NCBI GenBank assembly: GCA_028287035.1
Contig: JAQBQL010000111.1
Location: 1 to 64,000, forward strand
Source of the DNA: Labilithrix sp.
GTDB lineage: Bacteria; Myxococcota; Polyangia; Polyangiales; Polyangiaceae
Length of the DNA stretch: 64,000 bases
Direction: 5' to 3'
Position numbers and translations under genes: made by a program. Below are positions 46,852 through 54,272 of this stretch, in pieces; the stretch's first letter is position 1, and each line of letters opens with the position of its first letter. The notes beneath the pieces were generated by a model. The model was given only the letters and a program-made list of their open reading frames with translations. It searched no databases and had not been told where the DNA came from.

Positions 46852-48282
46852 TCAGTGCGGGAGACGCTTCTGGCTGTCGGCTCCGCTGCGGGCCACGTCG
46901 CGCACGCTGTCCGTCCCGGAGCCCGCCGCCGCGCGCACGTCACGCGAGGATTCACCGGGTAGCTCGGGGACCGCGGGGAGGTCGAACAGGTGATGCAGCG
47001 CGCTGACGAGGTCACCGACGTCGGTGCCGCCGCTCGTTCCGTCGCCCGCCGCGGCGGCCTTGAGGCGCGTCGTCGGGGCGTGGAGGAGCTTGTTCGTGGC
47101 GCTCTCGATCATCTGGTAGAGCGCCGCGCGGTCGCCCTCGCCGAGGTGCTTGAGGCGCTGGCCGAGGCTTCGTTCGAGCTCGGCGACGAGCACGCCGCGC
47201 GTGCGGGCGCGGAGACCCACGACCGTCGGATTCACCTCGAGACCGCGCGCCCACGTGGCCCACTCGGCGAGCTCGGTCTCGACGATGTGCTCGGCCGCGG
47301 CGACCTCGTTCTGCCGCAGCTTCATGTTCTCGGCGACCTCGGCCTCGAGATCGTCGACGTTGTACACGTACACGTTGTCGAGGTCGTGCACGCCGGGATC
47401 GATGTTCCGGGGCACCGCGATGTCGATGAGGAAGAGGGTGCGCCCCTTCCGCTGCTTCATCACGCGCTTCACGAGATCCTTCGTGATGACGAAGGTCTTG
47501 CTCGAGGTGCTGGCGACCACCACGTCGCTCGCGACGAGCTCGGCCTCGAGCTGCTCGAGCGGCGCCGCCGTTCCCCCGAAGGTCGCCGCGAGCGTCGCCG
47601 CGCGGTCGAAGCTGCGGTTGCACACGCGGATCGCCTTCGCGCCCTTGCCGAGGCTCTTCGCGGCCTGCTCGGCCATCTCGCCGGCGCCCACGAGGAGCAC
47701 GGTGCTGCCCCCGAGGTCGCCGAAGATCCGCTTCGTGAGATCGACCGCGACGCTCGAGATGCTGACGATGCCCGCGCCGAGCTGCGTCTCGGTGCGGATC
47801 CGCTTGGCGACCGTGAACGCGCGATGGACGCACCGCGAGAGGTGGCTGCGGAGCGCGCCGGCGGCGACCGCCGCGTCGTAGGCGTCCTTCACCTGACCGA
47901 GGATCTGCGGCTCGCCGAGCACCATCGAGTCGAGGCTCGCGGCGACCCGGAACACGTGGCGTACCGCGACGTCCCCGGTCTTCTCGTACAGCCACTCGTC
48001 GAGGTCCTCGACGCTCGACGCGCCGATCTGCTCACGGAGCGCCTCGCGGATGGCGTGCGAAGCGGCGCGCGTCGACTCCTCGAGGCTGCCCATGGTCTTC
48101 GAGAGGGCGATGATCTCGACGCGGTTGCAGGTGGAGAGGAACATCGCCTCCTCGAGCTCGGGCCGCGCGGTCAGGCGCGCGAGGAGCTCGGGCAGGATGT
48201 CCGCGCCCGCCGCGAAGCGCTCGCGGACCTCGACCGGCGCGGTCTTGTGGGACACGCCGATGACGACGACCGGGAGGCTCAC
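46852..48282 (-). CDS. hemA: Glutamyl-tRNA reductase
   Basis: 476 residues from GTG 48282. It makes glutamate-1-semialdehyde from Glu-tRNA, the first step of C5-pathway heme synthesis. Motifs are VVIGVSHKTAPVEVRERFAA, EEAMFLSTCNRVEII with catalytic Cys52, SLDSMVLGEPQILGQVKDAY, GSTVLLVGAGEMAEQAAKSL (NADPH site) and FLIDIAVPRNIDPGVHDLD. The C-terminal ~40 residues after the dimerisation domain are Ser/Asp-rich and extra compared with typical ~420-residue enzymes. The start overlaps the ccsA/hemX stop by 4 bases (GTGA). Confidence 0.96.
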   Translation of the reverse strand: MSLPVVVIGVSHKTAPVEVRERFAAGADILPELLARLTARPELEEAMFLSTCNRVEIIALSKTMGSLEESTRAASHAIREALREQIGASSVEDLDEWLYEKTGDVAVRHVFRVAASLDSMVLGEPQILGQVKDAYDAAVAAGALRSHLSRCVHRAFTVAKRIRTETQLGAGIVSISSVAVDLTKRIFGDLGGSTVLLVGAGEMAEQAAKSLGKGAKAIRVCNRSFDRAATLAATFGGTAAPLEQLEAELVASDVVVASTSSKTFVITKDLVKRVMKQRKGRTLFLIDIAVPRNIDPGVHDLDNVYVYNVDDLEAEVAENMKLRQNEVAAAEHIVETELAEWATWARGLEVNPTVVGLRARTRGVLVAELERSLGQRLKHLGEGDRAALYQMIESATNKLLHAPTTRLKAAAAGDGTSGGTDVGDLVSALHHLFDLPAVPELPGESSRDVRAAAGSGTDSVRDVARSGADSQKRLPH

Positions 48283-49139
48283 CGTGCCCCCGCGTGGAAG
48301 GGCGCGGGGGACGCGGCGGCGACCGCGGGCGGCGGCTCCTTCCGCACCAGGTAGATGATGAGGACGAGGACCGCGAAGCCGAAGCCGGCGATGGTCCCGT
48401 ACGCGGCGCGGCGCCCGCGCCACCCGGCGGCGGCACGCAGGAAGAGCACCGCCGCGATGACGAGCCAGGTCACGTACCCGAACACCGCGCGCAGGATCTC
48501 CGAGGTGCCGCCCATCTCGACGCGGCGCGCCCACACCGTTCCGGTGATGATGCCGATCGTGAGCAGCGGGAAGCCCGCCAGCAGGAAGCGGTGCTCGGCG
48601 CGATCGAGCGCCTCGAGCGGAGGCAGCCTTCGCGACATGCCGTCGATGCGCTTCTGCTTCACGAGCCGATCCTGCACGAGGTAGAGCGCGGCCGCCGAGA
48701 ACGCGAGCGCGAAGAACGCGACGCCGATCAGGTTCAGCGTGACGTGGAACGGGAGGATGACGCTCTTGATGCCCTCGCCCGGCTCGGCGCCGCCGCCGAC
48801 GAAGCGCGAGGCCAGCAGCGAGGTCAGCGCGAGCGGCGCGACGAACGCGCCGGCGACCTCGACGCGCAGCCGGCGGCGCGCGAAGACGTAGCCGAAGCAC
48901 ATCATCATCGAGGCGACGCTCATCGGGAAGTGGATGCCCTCGACCGGGCACACGTGGAGCACCAGCGACGCCACGCAGATGTACGCGCCGTGGAGCACCG
49001 CGCCGAAGGCGATGAGCCGGGGCCCGACGGTGCCCACGTCGCCCTTGCCGCGCACGAGGAAGCGCAGGAAGAGAAAGCTCGCCGCCGAGTACGCCGCGGC
49101 GGTGAACGCGAACAGGACGTTCGCGAGCGGCTCGGTCAC
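48279..49139 (-). CDS. HemX/CcsA-like cytochrome c assembly family membrane protein
   Basis: 286 residues with about eight membrane helices, starting at GTG 49139. The family pattern is seen in IIGFAFF-type segments, GMSRRLPPLEALDRAEHRFL, GFPLLTIGIITGTVWARRVE and LFLRAAAGWRGRRAAYG. The tryptophan-rich WWD motif expected of true CcsA heme handlers is replaced by EMGGTSEILRAVFGYVTW, so HemX-like function is favoured over cytochrome c assembly. HemX affects GtrR (HemA) levels in Bacillus; here it is also directly upstream of hemA and overlaps it. Both ends overlap the neighbouring genes by 4 bases. Confidence 0.85.
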   Translation of the reverse strand: MTEPLANVLFAFTAAAYSAASFLFLRFLVRGKGDVGTVGPRLIAFGAVLHGAYICVASLVLHVCPVEGIHFPMSVASMMMCFGYVFARRRLRVEVAGAFVAPLALTSLLASRFVGGGAEPGEGIKSVILPFHVTLNLIGVAFFALAFSAAALYLVQDRLVKQKRIDGMSRRLPPLEALDRAEHRFLLAGFPLLTIGIITGTVWARRVEMGGTSEILRAVFGYVTWLVIAAVLFLRAAAGWRGRRAAYGTIAGFGFAVLVLIIYLVRKEPPPAVAAASPAPFHAGAR

Positions 49140-49555
49140 AGGGTGCCCTCGGCAAAGCGCGCGAGCAGCTCCTCGTCGGTCTGCGGGGGCTTCACCGGGT
49201 CGGTCCGGTCACCGCGGGCGGTCATGCGGTCCGCGGAGAGGAGGTGATCGGCGTACGGGCCGGTGGGCGTCCCGACCCAGCCGGGCACCACGTCGTAGGC
49301 GTTATCGCCCAGGATCATCGAGGTCTCGAGGAGCTCGGCGCCGATCTCCTGGAGGGCGCGCTTCGACTTCACCTTGCCGATGATCTGGCGGTCGTCGTTG
49401 GCGCCGGTCACCTCGGTGACGATGCGAAGTGCCTCCTCCACCTTGTAGCGGCGGCCTTCTGCGAGAAGAATGAGCTCTCCCGCGACGAGATCGATCTTCC
49501 CGTCGATGCCCCACTGGTCGACGGCAGTCTGGGGGAAGAAAACACGGTTTTGCAT
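49136..49555 (-). CDS. Unrecognised protein, first gene of the heme operon
   Basis: 139 residues from ATG 49555. The frame is open further upstream to 49795 but the upstream part is not protein-like. The sequence MQNRVFFPQTAVDQWGIDGK, then IDLVAGELILLAEGRRYKVE and EALRIVTEVTGANDDRQIIG, suggests a soluble mixed alpha/beta domain, with DNAYDVVPGWVGTPTGPYAD and an acidic tail. The stop overlaps the start of the ccsA/hemX-like gene by 4 bases (GTGA), so it is translated with the heme genes. The start ATG shares the palindrome CATG with the divergent plus-strand gene. I do not recognise the family. Confidence 0.65.
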   Translation of the reverse strand: MQNRVFFPQTAVDQWGIDGKIDLVAGELILLAEGRRYKVEEALRIVTEVTGANDDRQIIGKVKSKRALQEIGAELLETSMILGDNAYDVVPGWVGTPTGPYADHLLSADRMTARGDRTDPVKPPQTDEELLARFAEGTL

Positions 49556-50234
49556 GGCGAGCAGCACGAAGACTACCACGGCGGACGGACCGGGCCGCCT
49601 CCTCGCGGCGTACGAGGCGGTGGTTGCCCTCGCGACCTCGACGCTGGCCGGCGAGGCCCGGGTCATGCGATCCGCCTTCGAGGCGCGGACCGGCGCGTTC
49701 GGCTCGGAGGATCCCTGGTTCGAGCCGCGTAGCCGCGCCTTCTGGGACGATGCCGTCACCACGCAGGGCTTCGCGGCGCTCGCGTCCGCCCACATCGGCG
49801 ACGACGCCGCGGCGCTCGTGGAGCCGTTCGGCCGCGCTCATCGCGGGATCTTCAGGGTCGACGAGCACGACGAGCGCGGCGCCCTCCTCGTCGACCTCTG
49901 GTCGGGGGCCGAGCTGCTCGTGCGGAATCTCGACGAGGCGCAGGCGATGACCTTCGAGCACGCCGAGGGGCCGATGGATGCGCGCGTCGTGGCCGGCCCC
50001 GTGACGGGCGAGCTCTACGTCCTCCCGGGCGCGCTCCACCACGGACCCGACGGCCTCGACCCCATCCGTCGCGTCATCGACGTCGCGCACGACCGGGCGA
50101 TGGCGACGCAGGACGTGCTCGACGCCCTCCTCCGCATGGAGCTCGTCTTCCGGCGCTCCTCGCGCGTGAAGGCTGCCTTCGCCTACCGCGTCGAGGGTCT
50201 TTCGCCGGCGAAGGTCAGGGCCCCGGTGGTATAG
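49554..50234 (+). CDS. Unrecognised conserved protein, divergent from the heme operon
   Basis: 226 residues from ATG 49554 (MASSTKTTTADGPGRLLAAY). The start shares CATG with the minus-strand gene's ATG; a later in-frame start (for example at the GTG around 49620) cannot be excluded. Sequence includes MRSAFEARTGAFGSEDPWFE, FRVDEHDERGALLVDLWSGA, ELLVRNLDEAQAMTFEHAEG and a run LHHGPDGLDPIRRVIDVAHD. The composition is that of a cytoplasmic globular protein. No catalytic motif or signal is recognised. The reductase gene follows after 15 bases, implying one transcript. Confidence 0.6.
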   Translation: MASSTKTTTADGPGRLLAAYEAVVALATSTLAGEARVMRSAFEARTGAFGSEDPWFEPRSRAFWDDAVTTQGFAALASAHIGDDAAALVEPFGRAHRGIFRVDEHDERGALLVDLWSGAELLVRNLDEAQAMTFEHAEGPMDARVVAGPVTGELYVLPGALHHGPDGLDPIRRVIDVAHDRAMATQDVLDALLRMELVFRRSSRVKAAFAYRVEGLSPAKVRAPVV

Positions 50235-50249
50235 CGGCGAGGAGGTCCG

Positions 50250-50993
50250 ATGCCCCCGCCGCCCACCTTCGAGGCGCGTCTCGTGCGCGCCGCCATGCTC
50301 ACCTCGAACGTGCGCGAGCTCGTCTTCGAGCGCGCGGACGGGCCGTTCGACTTCGCGGCCGGGCAGTGGGTGAGCCTCGTGCTGCCGCTCGCCGAGGGCG
50401 AGGCGCGCCGGGCCTACTCGATCGCGTCTCCGCCCGCGGGGGGCCCGGCGTTCGAGGTGGCGGTGACCCGAGTGGAAGGCGGCGCGGGGTCGACGTTCCT
50501 CCACGCGCTCGCCGTCGGCGACGTTCTCCGCGTGATCGGCCCGCAGGGGTTCTTCACGCGGCCGCAGCCGGCGGGGCTGCCCTCGCTGTTCGTCGGCACC
50601 GGCACCGGCGTCACGCCGCTCCGCAGCATGCTCCGCGACGCGCTGCAGGTCGGCGACGGCGCGCCCCTGACGCTCCTCTTCGGGGTGCGGACCGAAGCGG
50701 ACCGCCTCTACGTCCCCGAGCTCGACGCCCTCGCCGCGCAGCATCCGAACTTCCGTGTGGAATACACGCTATCGCGTCCCGCCGCCGGCTGGGCGGGTCG
50801 CACCGGCTACGTCCAGACCCACGTCGAGGAGCTGTGGCGCGATCTCGGCGCGCGCGCCGCTGCCGCCGGGATCGAAGCCGCGCCGCACCTCTACGTGTGC
50901 GGCCTCGAGCGGATGGTCTCGGCGGTGCGCGACCTCGTGCGGAAGGGCCTCGGCGCCGACCGCAAGCAGGTCCACAGCGAGCGCTACGACTGA
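50250..50993 (+). CDS. FAD/NAD(P)-binding oxidoreductase, ferredoxin-NADP+ reductase type
   Basis: 247 residues. An N-terminal FAD-binding barrel shows FDFAAGQWVSLVLP and the flavin-binding RRAYSIASPP. The NAD(P)-binding half has LFVGTGTGVTPLRSMLRDAL and, near the end, HLYVCGLERMVSAVRDLVRK. No ferredoxin iron-sulfur domain is fused, so it needs a separate electron partner. It would move electrons between NAD(P)H and a flavin/redox partner. It follows the unrecognised gene at 49554-50234 by 15 bases. Its stop converges with the LysM gene, four bases apart. Confidence 0.85.
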   Translation: MPPPPTFEARLVRAAMLTSNVRELVFERADGPFDFAAGQWVSLVLPLAEGEARRAYSIASPPAGGPAFEVAVTRVEGGAGSTFLHALAVGDVLRVIGPQGFFTRPQPAGLPSLFVGTGTGVTPLRSMLRDALQVGDGAPLTLLFGVRTEADRLYVPELDALAAQHPNFRVEYTLSRPAAGWAGRTGYVQTHVEELWRDLGARAAAAGIEAAPHLYVCGLERMVSAVRDLVRKGLGADRKQVHSERYD

Positions 50994-51002
50994 GCGATCA
51001 GT
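50989..51002. terminator. Palindrome spanning convergent stop codons
   Basis: ACTGA (50989-50993) pairs with TCAGT (50998-51002) around a GCGA tetraloop. Both stop codons (TGA and TCA) lie inside the stem. It is short, and terminator function is a guess. A near-identical CTGA-GCGT-TCAG arrangement occurs at 59813-59824. Confidence 0.35.
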
Positions 51003-52452
51003 AGCCCTTGCGGGCGAAGGCCTTGTCGCCGGCCTCGAGCTCTTTCCGGGAGCTCGTGACGATGGCCATGCTCGTGTGCTTGCGCACGTTGATGATGCGG
51101 AGCTCGGCGAGCACGTCCTCGGGGAGCCGCGACGGGTCGCGCGGCTTCGGGATGTCCTCGGTGGCGGCCGGTGAGTCCTCCTCGAGCGCGATGCGCTTCG
51201 AGGAGCTGTTCGTGGTCTGCGTCTGGTGCCAGCCGTCGCCCTTGCGGATGACGAAGAAGCGATTGCCGGGCTTCACGCCCGCCTCCTCGCCCTGGTCGAT
51301 GAACACGATCTGGTTCTGACCGAGGAGCCCGTGCGGCTGCACGCTCGTGAGGAGCGTCGAGACGATGTCCTTGTCGTTGCGCGTGGGCGCGACGACCTCG
51401 AAGCGGCGCGTGACCGGTCCGACCCGGGCGCCGCGCTCGATCGCGTCGAGCGCCTCGATGATCTGTCCGCGGGCGATGCGGTCCTTCGGGTTCCACTGGG
51501 TGACCTTCACGGTGCCCTGGATCTCGATGAGCTTGCCGCCGGCGATGCTGCGGAGCGGCCGGTAGACGGTGAGCTCCTGACCGACCTTGAGGTCGTGCGC
51601 GCTCGAGATGCGCAGGTAGACCTCGTCGAAGTCGGTGAGGATCGTCTTCTCCTCGGGCGAGCCGTTCAGCTCTCCCCAGTTGTTCGTGTCCTCGTCGATG
51701 TAGCCCTGCGTCCGGAGGAAGATCGTCTCGGCCGGGACCTGGCGGCGGCGATCGACGAGCCCCTGGCCGGTGCTGGTCGTCTCGATCTGCGCGACCTGCG
51801 TGCCGGCGCCCCTGAGGCGGACCTGATCGCCCGGGAAGATCCAGTGCGGGTTCTGGATCTGCGGGTTGAACGCCCAGATCCGCGGCCACTGGTAGGGGTT
51901 GCGGAAGTAGTGATCGCAGATGTCCCAGAGCGTGTCGCCCTTGCGCACGGCGTGGACGCTCGCGTTGGTGTCGCCGCCGGTGCGCACACCGCCGGACCCG
52001 AGCACGAACGAGCTGTTCTCGCTGCCGTGGGCGGTCCCCTGCCCGCGCGCGCCGTTGCGGAAGTCGAACGTGTCGCTCCCGCTGCCGGTGATCGGCTTGC
52101 TCGAGCTGAACTCGGTGTTGCCGCCGCCGAGCGTCCCGCCCGGAGGCACCGGCGCGACGCCGCCCGGGAACACCGTGGTGGTCGCCGTGCTGGTGCTCGT
52201 CATGCCGCCGCCCGCGGGTGCCGCCGCGGCGCCGCTCCCGGCTCCGGCTCCGGTTCCGGATCCGGTCCCCGTGCCCCCGCCGCCGGTGCCCGCGGTGTTG
52301 TTGCCCGCGCCGTTGGCCGCGGCGCTGCCGCCCGCCACCGACGAGCCGCCGGCCGGCTGCTGCTGCGCGTACGCCAGCGAGACGTGCGCGGTCGGTACGA
52401 GGATCGCGAAGCCGACCGCCAGGTGCCTGAGTTGCGGATACGCGATGCTCAT
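50998..52452 (-). CDS. Exported LysM-domain protein
   Basis: 484 residues. Signal peptide to ~29 (VSLAYAQQQ). Residues ~30-150 are a Gly/Ser/Ala-rich linker. A LysM domain begins at about residue 165: VHAVRKGDTLWDICDHYFRN, then PYQWPRIWAFNPQIQNPHW and IFPGDQVRL. The remaining ~250 residues form a mixed domain (EEKTILTDFDEVYLRISSAH, KVGQELTVYRPLRSIAGGKL, ARGQIIEALDAIERGARVG) that resembles the C-terminal part of myxobacterial LysM proteins associated with envelope assembly. LysM binds peptidoglycan. It is translationally coupled (ATGA) to the upstream CpoB-like lipoprotein. Confidence 0.85.
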   Translation of the reverse strand: MSIAYPQLRHLAVGFAILVPTAHVSLAYAQQQPAGGSSVAGGSAAANGAGNNTAGTGGGGTGTGSGTGAGAGSGAAAAPAGGGMTSTSTATTTVFPGGVAPVPPGGTLGGGNTEFSSSKPITGSGSDTFDFRNGARGQGTAHGSENSSFVLGSGGVRTGGDTNASVHAVRKGDTLWDICDHYFRNPYQWPRIWAFNPQIQNPHWIFPGDQVRLRGAGTQVAQIETTSTGQGLVDRRRQVPAETIFLRTQGYIDEDTNNWGELNGSPEEKTILTDFDEVYLRISSAHDLKVGQELTVYRPLRSIAGGKLIEIQGTVKVTQWNPKDRIARGQIIEALDAIERGARVGPVTRRFEVVAPTRNDKDIVSTLLTSVQPHGLLGQNQIVFIDQGEEAGVKPGNRFFVIRKGDGWHQTQTTNSSSKRIALEEDSPAATEDIPKPRDPSRLPEDVLAELRIINVRKHTSMAIVTSSRKELEAGDKAFARKGY

Positions 52453-53303
52453 CGATTCTCCTTCGGTCCCTTCGTGGAGCTGCCGGCGCCCGCGGACGGG
52501 ATCCTCTTCGCGGCCTCGCTCCTCGGATAGTCAGCCTTCAAGCGGTCGTAGAATTCGCGGGCGCGCGCCGGGGACCCGAGACGGTCCTGGCACATGCCGA
52601 GCTTCAGCAGCGCGTCGGGCGCCTTCTTGCCGGCGCCGAACCGCGCGAGCACGGCCTCGAGCTGCTCGCCGGCCTTCAGGTATTCGCCCTGCGCGAAGTA
52701 CGCCTCGCCGCGCCAGTACATGGCGTTCTCGGCGTAGGGGTGGTCGGGCCACCGCACGAGGAACGCGTTGAGCGCCTCGAGGCCCTGGTCGTATTTCTTC
52801 GCCTGCACGAGGGCGAGGCCAGCTTCGTAGGCGGTCTTCGCGTCCGGGTCGGTCGCGCTCGAGCGGCTCTCGCCGGCCGGCTCGCTCTCCTCGATCCGCA
52901 CCCGGCCGCCGGTCTTTCCGGCGCGCGGCCGCGACGCGGCGCCGGGCGCGCCGGTGAGCCGGAGGTCGGGCCGGTCGTTCTTCTCGTTGGGGTCGGCGCT
53001 CTCGCTCTCGCCGCCGCCGCCCAGCGAGACGACCCGCCCCGGTGCGATCGGGCTCGGCGGCACCGCGTCCGACCGGGCGCTCCTCGCCGAGGACTTCTCC
53101 TCGGCGACCGCGATCTCGAGCGCGGACAGCCGCTGGCCTTCGCGATCGCGCTCCGCTTCCATGCGGTTCATCTGCTCGCGGAGGTCCGCGAGCTGCTTGT
53201 CGGCGGCGCTCTCGGGGCGCCCGCACCCCGCGGCGAGGGCCACGAGCGCACCGAGGCCGGCCGCCCTCAGGAGGTCACGAACGGACGGCGAGCGCGGACG
53301 CAT
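52449..53303 (-). CDS. CpoB/YbgF-like periplasmic lipoprotein with TPR repeats
   Basis: 284 residues from ATG 53303 (GTG 53315 is possible). Signal and lipobox: ALVALAAGC. A coiled coil covers ~28-75 (ADKQLADLREQMNRMEAERD), then a charged linker. TPR units cover ~160-255 (AYEAGLALVQAKKYDQGLEA, AENAMYWRGEAYFAQGEYLK, LKLGMCQDRLGSPARAREFY). That domain order is the pattern of CpoB, which coordinates Tol-Pal envelope constriction with peptidoglycan synthesis. No tol or pal gene lies nearby, so the name is by architecture only. Its stop overlaps the LysM gene start by 4 bases. Confidence 0.8.
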   Translation of the reverse strand: MRPRSPSVRDLLRAAGLGALVALAAGCGRPESAADKQLADLREQMNRMEAERDREGQRLSALEIAVAEEKSSARSARSDAVPPSPIAPGRVVSLGGGGESESADPNEKNDRPDLRLTGAPGAASRPRAGKTGGRVRIEESEPAGESRSSATDPDAKTAYEAGLALVQAKKYDQGLEALNAFLVRWPDHPYAENAMYWRGEAYFAQGEYLKAGEQLEAVLARFGAGKKAPDALLKLGMCQDRLGSPARAREFYDRLKADYPRSEAAKRIPSAGAGSSTKGPKENR

Positions 53304-53419
53304 CAGGAGCACCACGAGAAAGGGTAGGCCCCGGCCCGCGTGCGGGCCAAATTCTGGCGCAGGACCGCGCGGCGCCCGGCCTTTACGAGGTCGCCGAGCT
53401 GGGGCAGTCTTCCTCCCCC

Positions 53420-54256
53420 ATGGCCGCCCCCCGCCGGAAGCTGGATCTCAGGAAGACGCTCTTCCTGCTGCCGAACATGATCACGCTCTCCAGCATCTTC
53501 TGCGGCTTCGACTCGATCCGGCTGAGCGGCTCGGCCCCGCACGGCAGCGCCGGGGGGGACGACTACAACCTCGCGTCGATCCTGCTCGTCTTCGCCCTCT
53601 TCTTCGACATGCTGGACGGACGCGTCGCCCGGCTCACGAAGACCCAGTCGGCCTTCGGCCTGCAGATCGACTCCCTCGCCGACGTGGTCTCGTTCGGCGT
53701 CGCCCCGGCCCTGCTCGTCTACAAGTGGTCGCTCTACCAGCTCGGGACGCTCGGGCTCGTCGTGGCCTTCTTCTTCGCGGCGATGGGCGCGGTCCGCCTG
53801 GCGCGCTTCAACGTGCTGTCGATGGGCGACGGCGGGAAGCCGGCGAAGCCCAGCAAGTACATCGTCGGCCTCCCGGTGCCGGGCGCGGCAGGCATCCTGA
53901 TGTCGCTCGTGGTCGCGAATCACGCCGCGGGCGCCGATCTGGGCGGGTTCGGGCACGTGTATGCGGTGCTGGCGCTCACCGTCTTCCTCTCGCTCCTCAT
54001 GGTGTCGACCATCCGCTTCCGGTCCTTCAAGGACCTCCGGCTGAACGCACGGACCATCGGCCTCGTGCTGTTCGCGGTCGGCTCGAGCGCGGCCGTGTCG
54101 CTGAAGACGAAGCCCGCGTTCGTCCTCGTATGGCTCCTCTCGTTCTATGTGATCATCGGGATCGTGGAGACCCTCGTGAACGTCCCGCGCCGCCTGGCGA
54201 ACGCGCGCAAGCGGCGGGCGCTCGAAGCGCAGGCCGGCCCGCTGCCGCCTCGCTGA
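53420..54256 (+). CDS. pssA: CDP-diacylglycerol-serine O-phosphatidyltransferase
   Basis: 278 residues. The enzyme makes phosphatidylserine, precursor of phosphatidylethanolamine, at the inner membrane. The CDP-alcohol phosphatidyltransferase motif is exact: MLDGRVARLTKTQSAFG followed by LQIDSLAD, giving DGxxAR(x)8G(x)3D(x)3D. About six or seven membrane helices are visible, for example LGLVVAFFFAAMGAVRLARF and YAVLALTVFLSLLMVSTIRF. The ATG at 53420 was chosen; the frame is open from ~53042 but without protein-like sequence. Its closest downstream neighbour, 16 bases away, is the TPR/HEAT protein. Confidence 0.95.
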   Translation: MAAPRRKLDLRKTLFLLPNMITLSSIFCGFDSIRLSGSAPHGSAGGDDYNLASILLVFALFFDMLDGRVARLTKTQSAFGLQIDSLADVVSFGVAPALLVYKWSLYQLGTLGLVVAFFFAAMGAVRLARFNVLSMGDGGKPAKPSKYIVGLPVPGAAGILMSLVVANHAAGADLGGFGHVYAVLALTVFLSLLMVSTIRFRSFKDLRLNARTIGLVLFAVGSSAAVSLKTKPAFVLVWLLSFYVIIGIVETLVNVPRRLANARKRRALEAQAGPLPPR

Positions 54257-54272
54257 GCGCGGAAGCGCCCCC

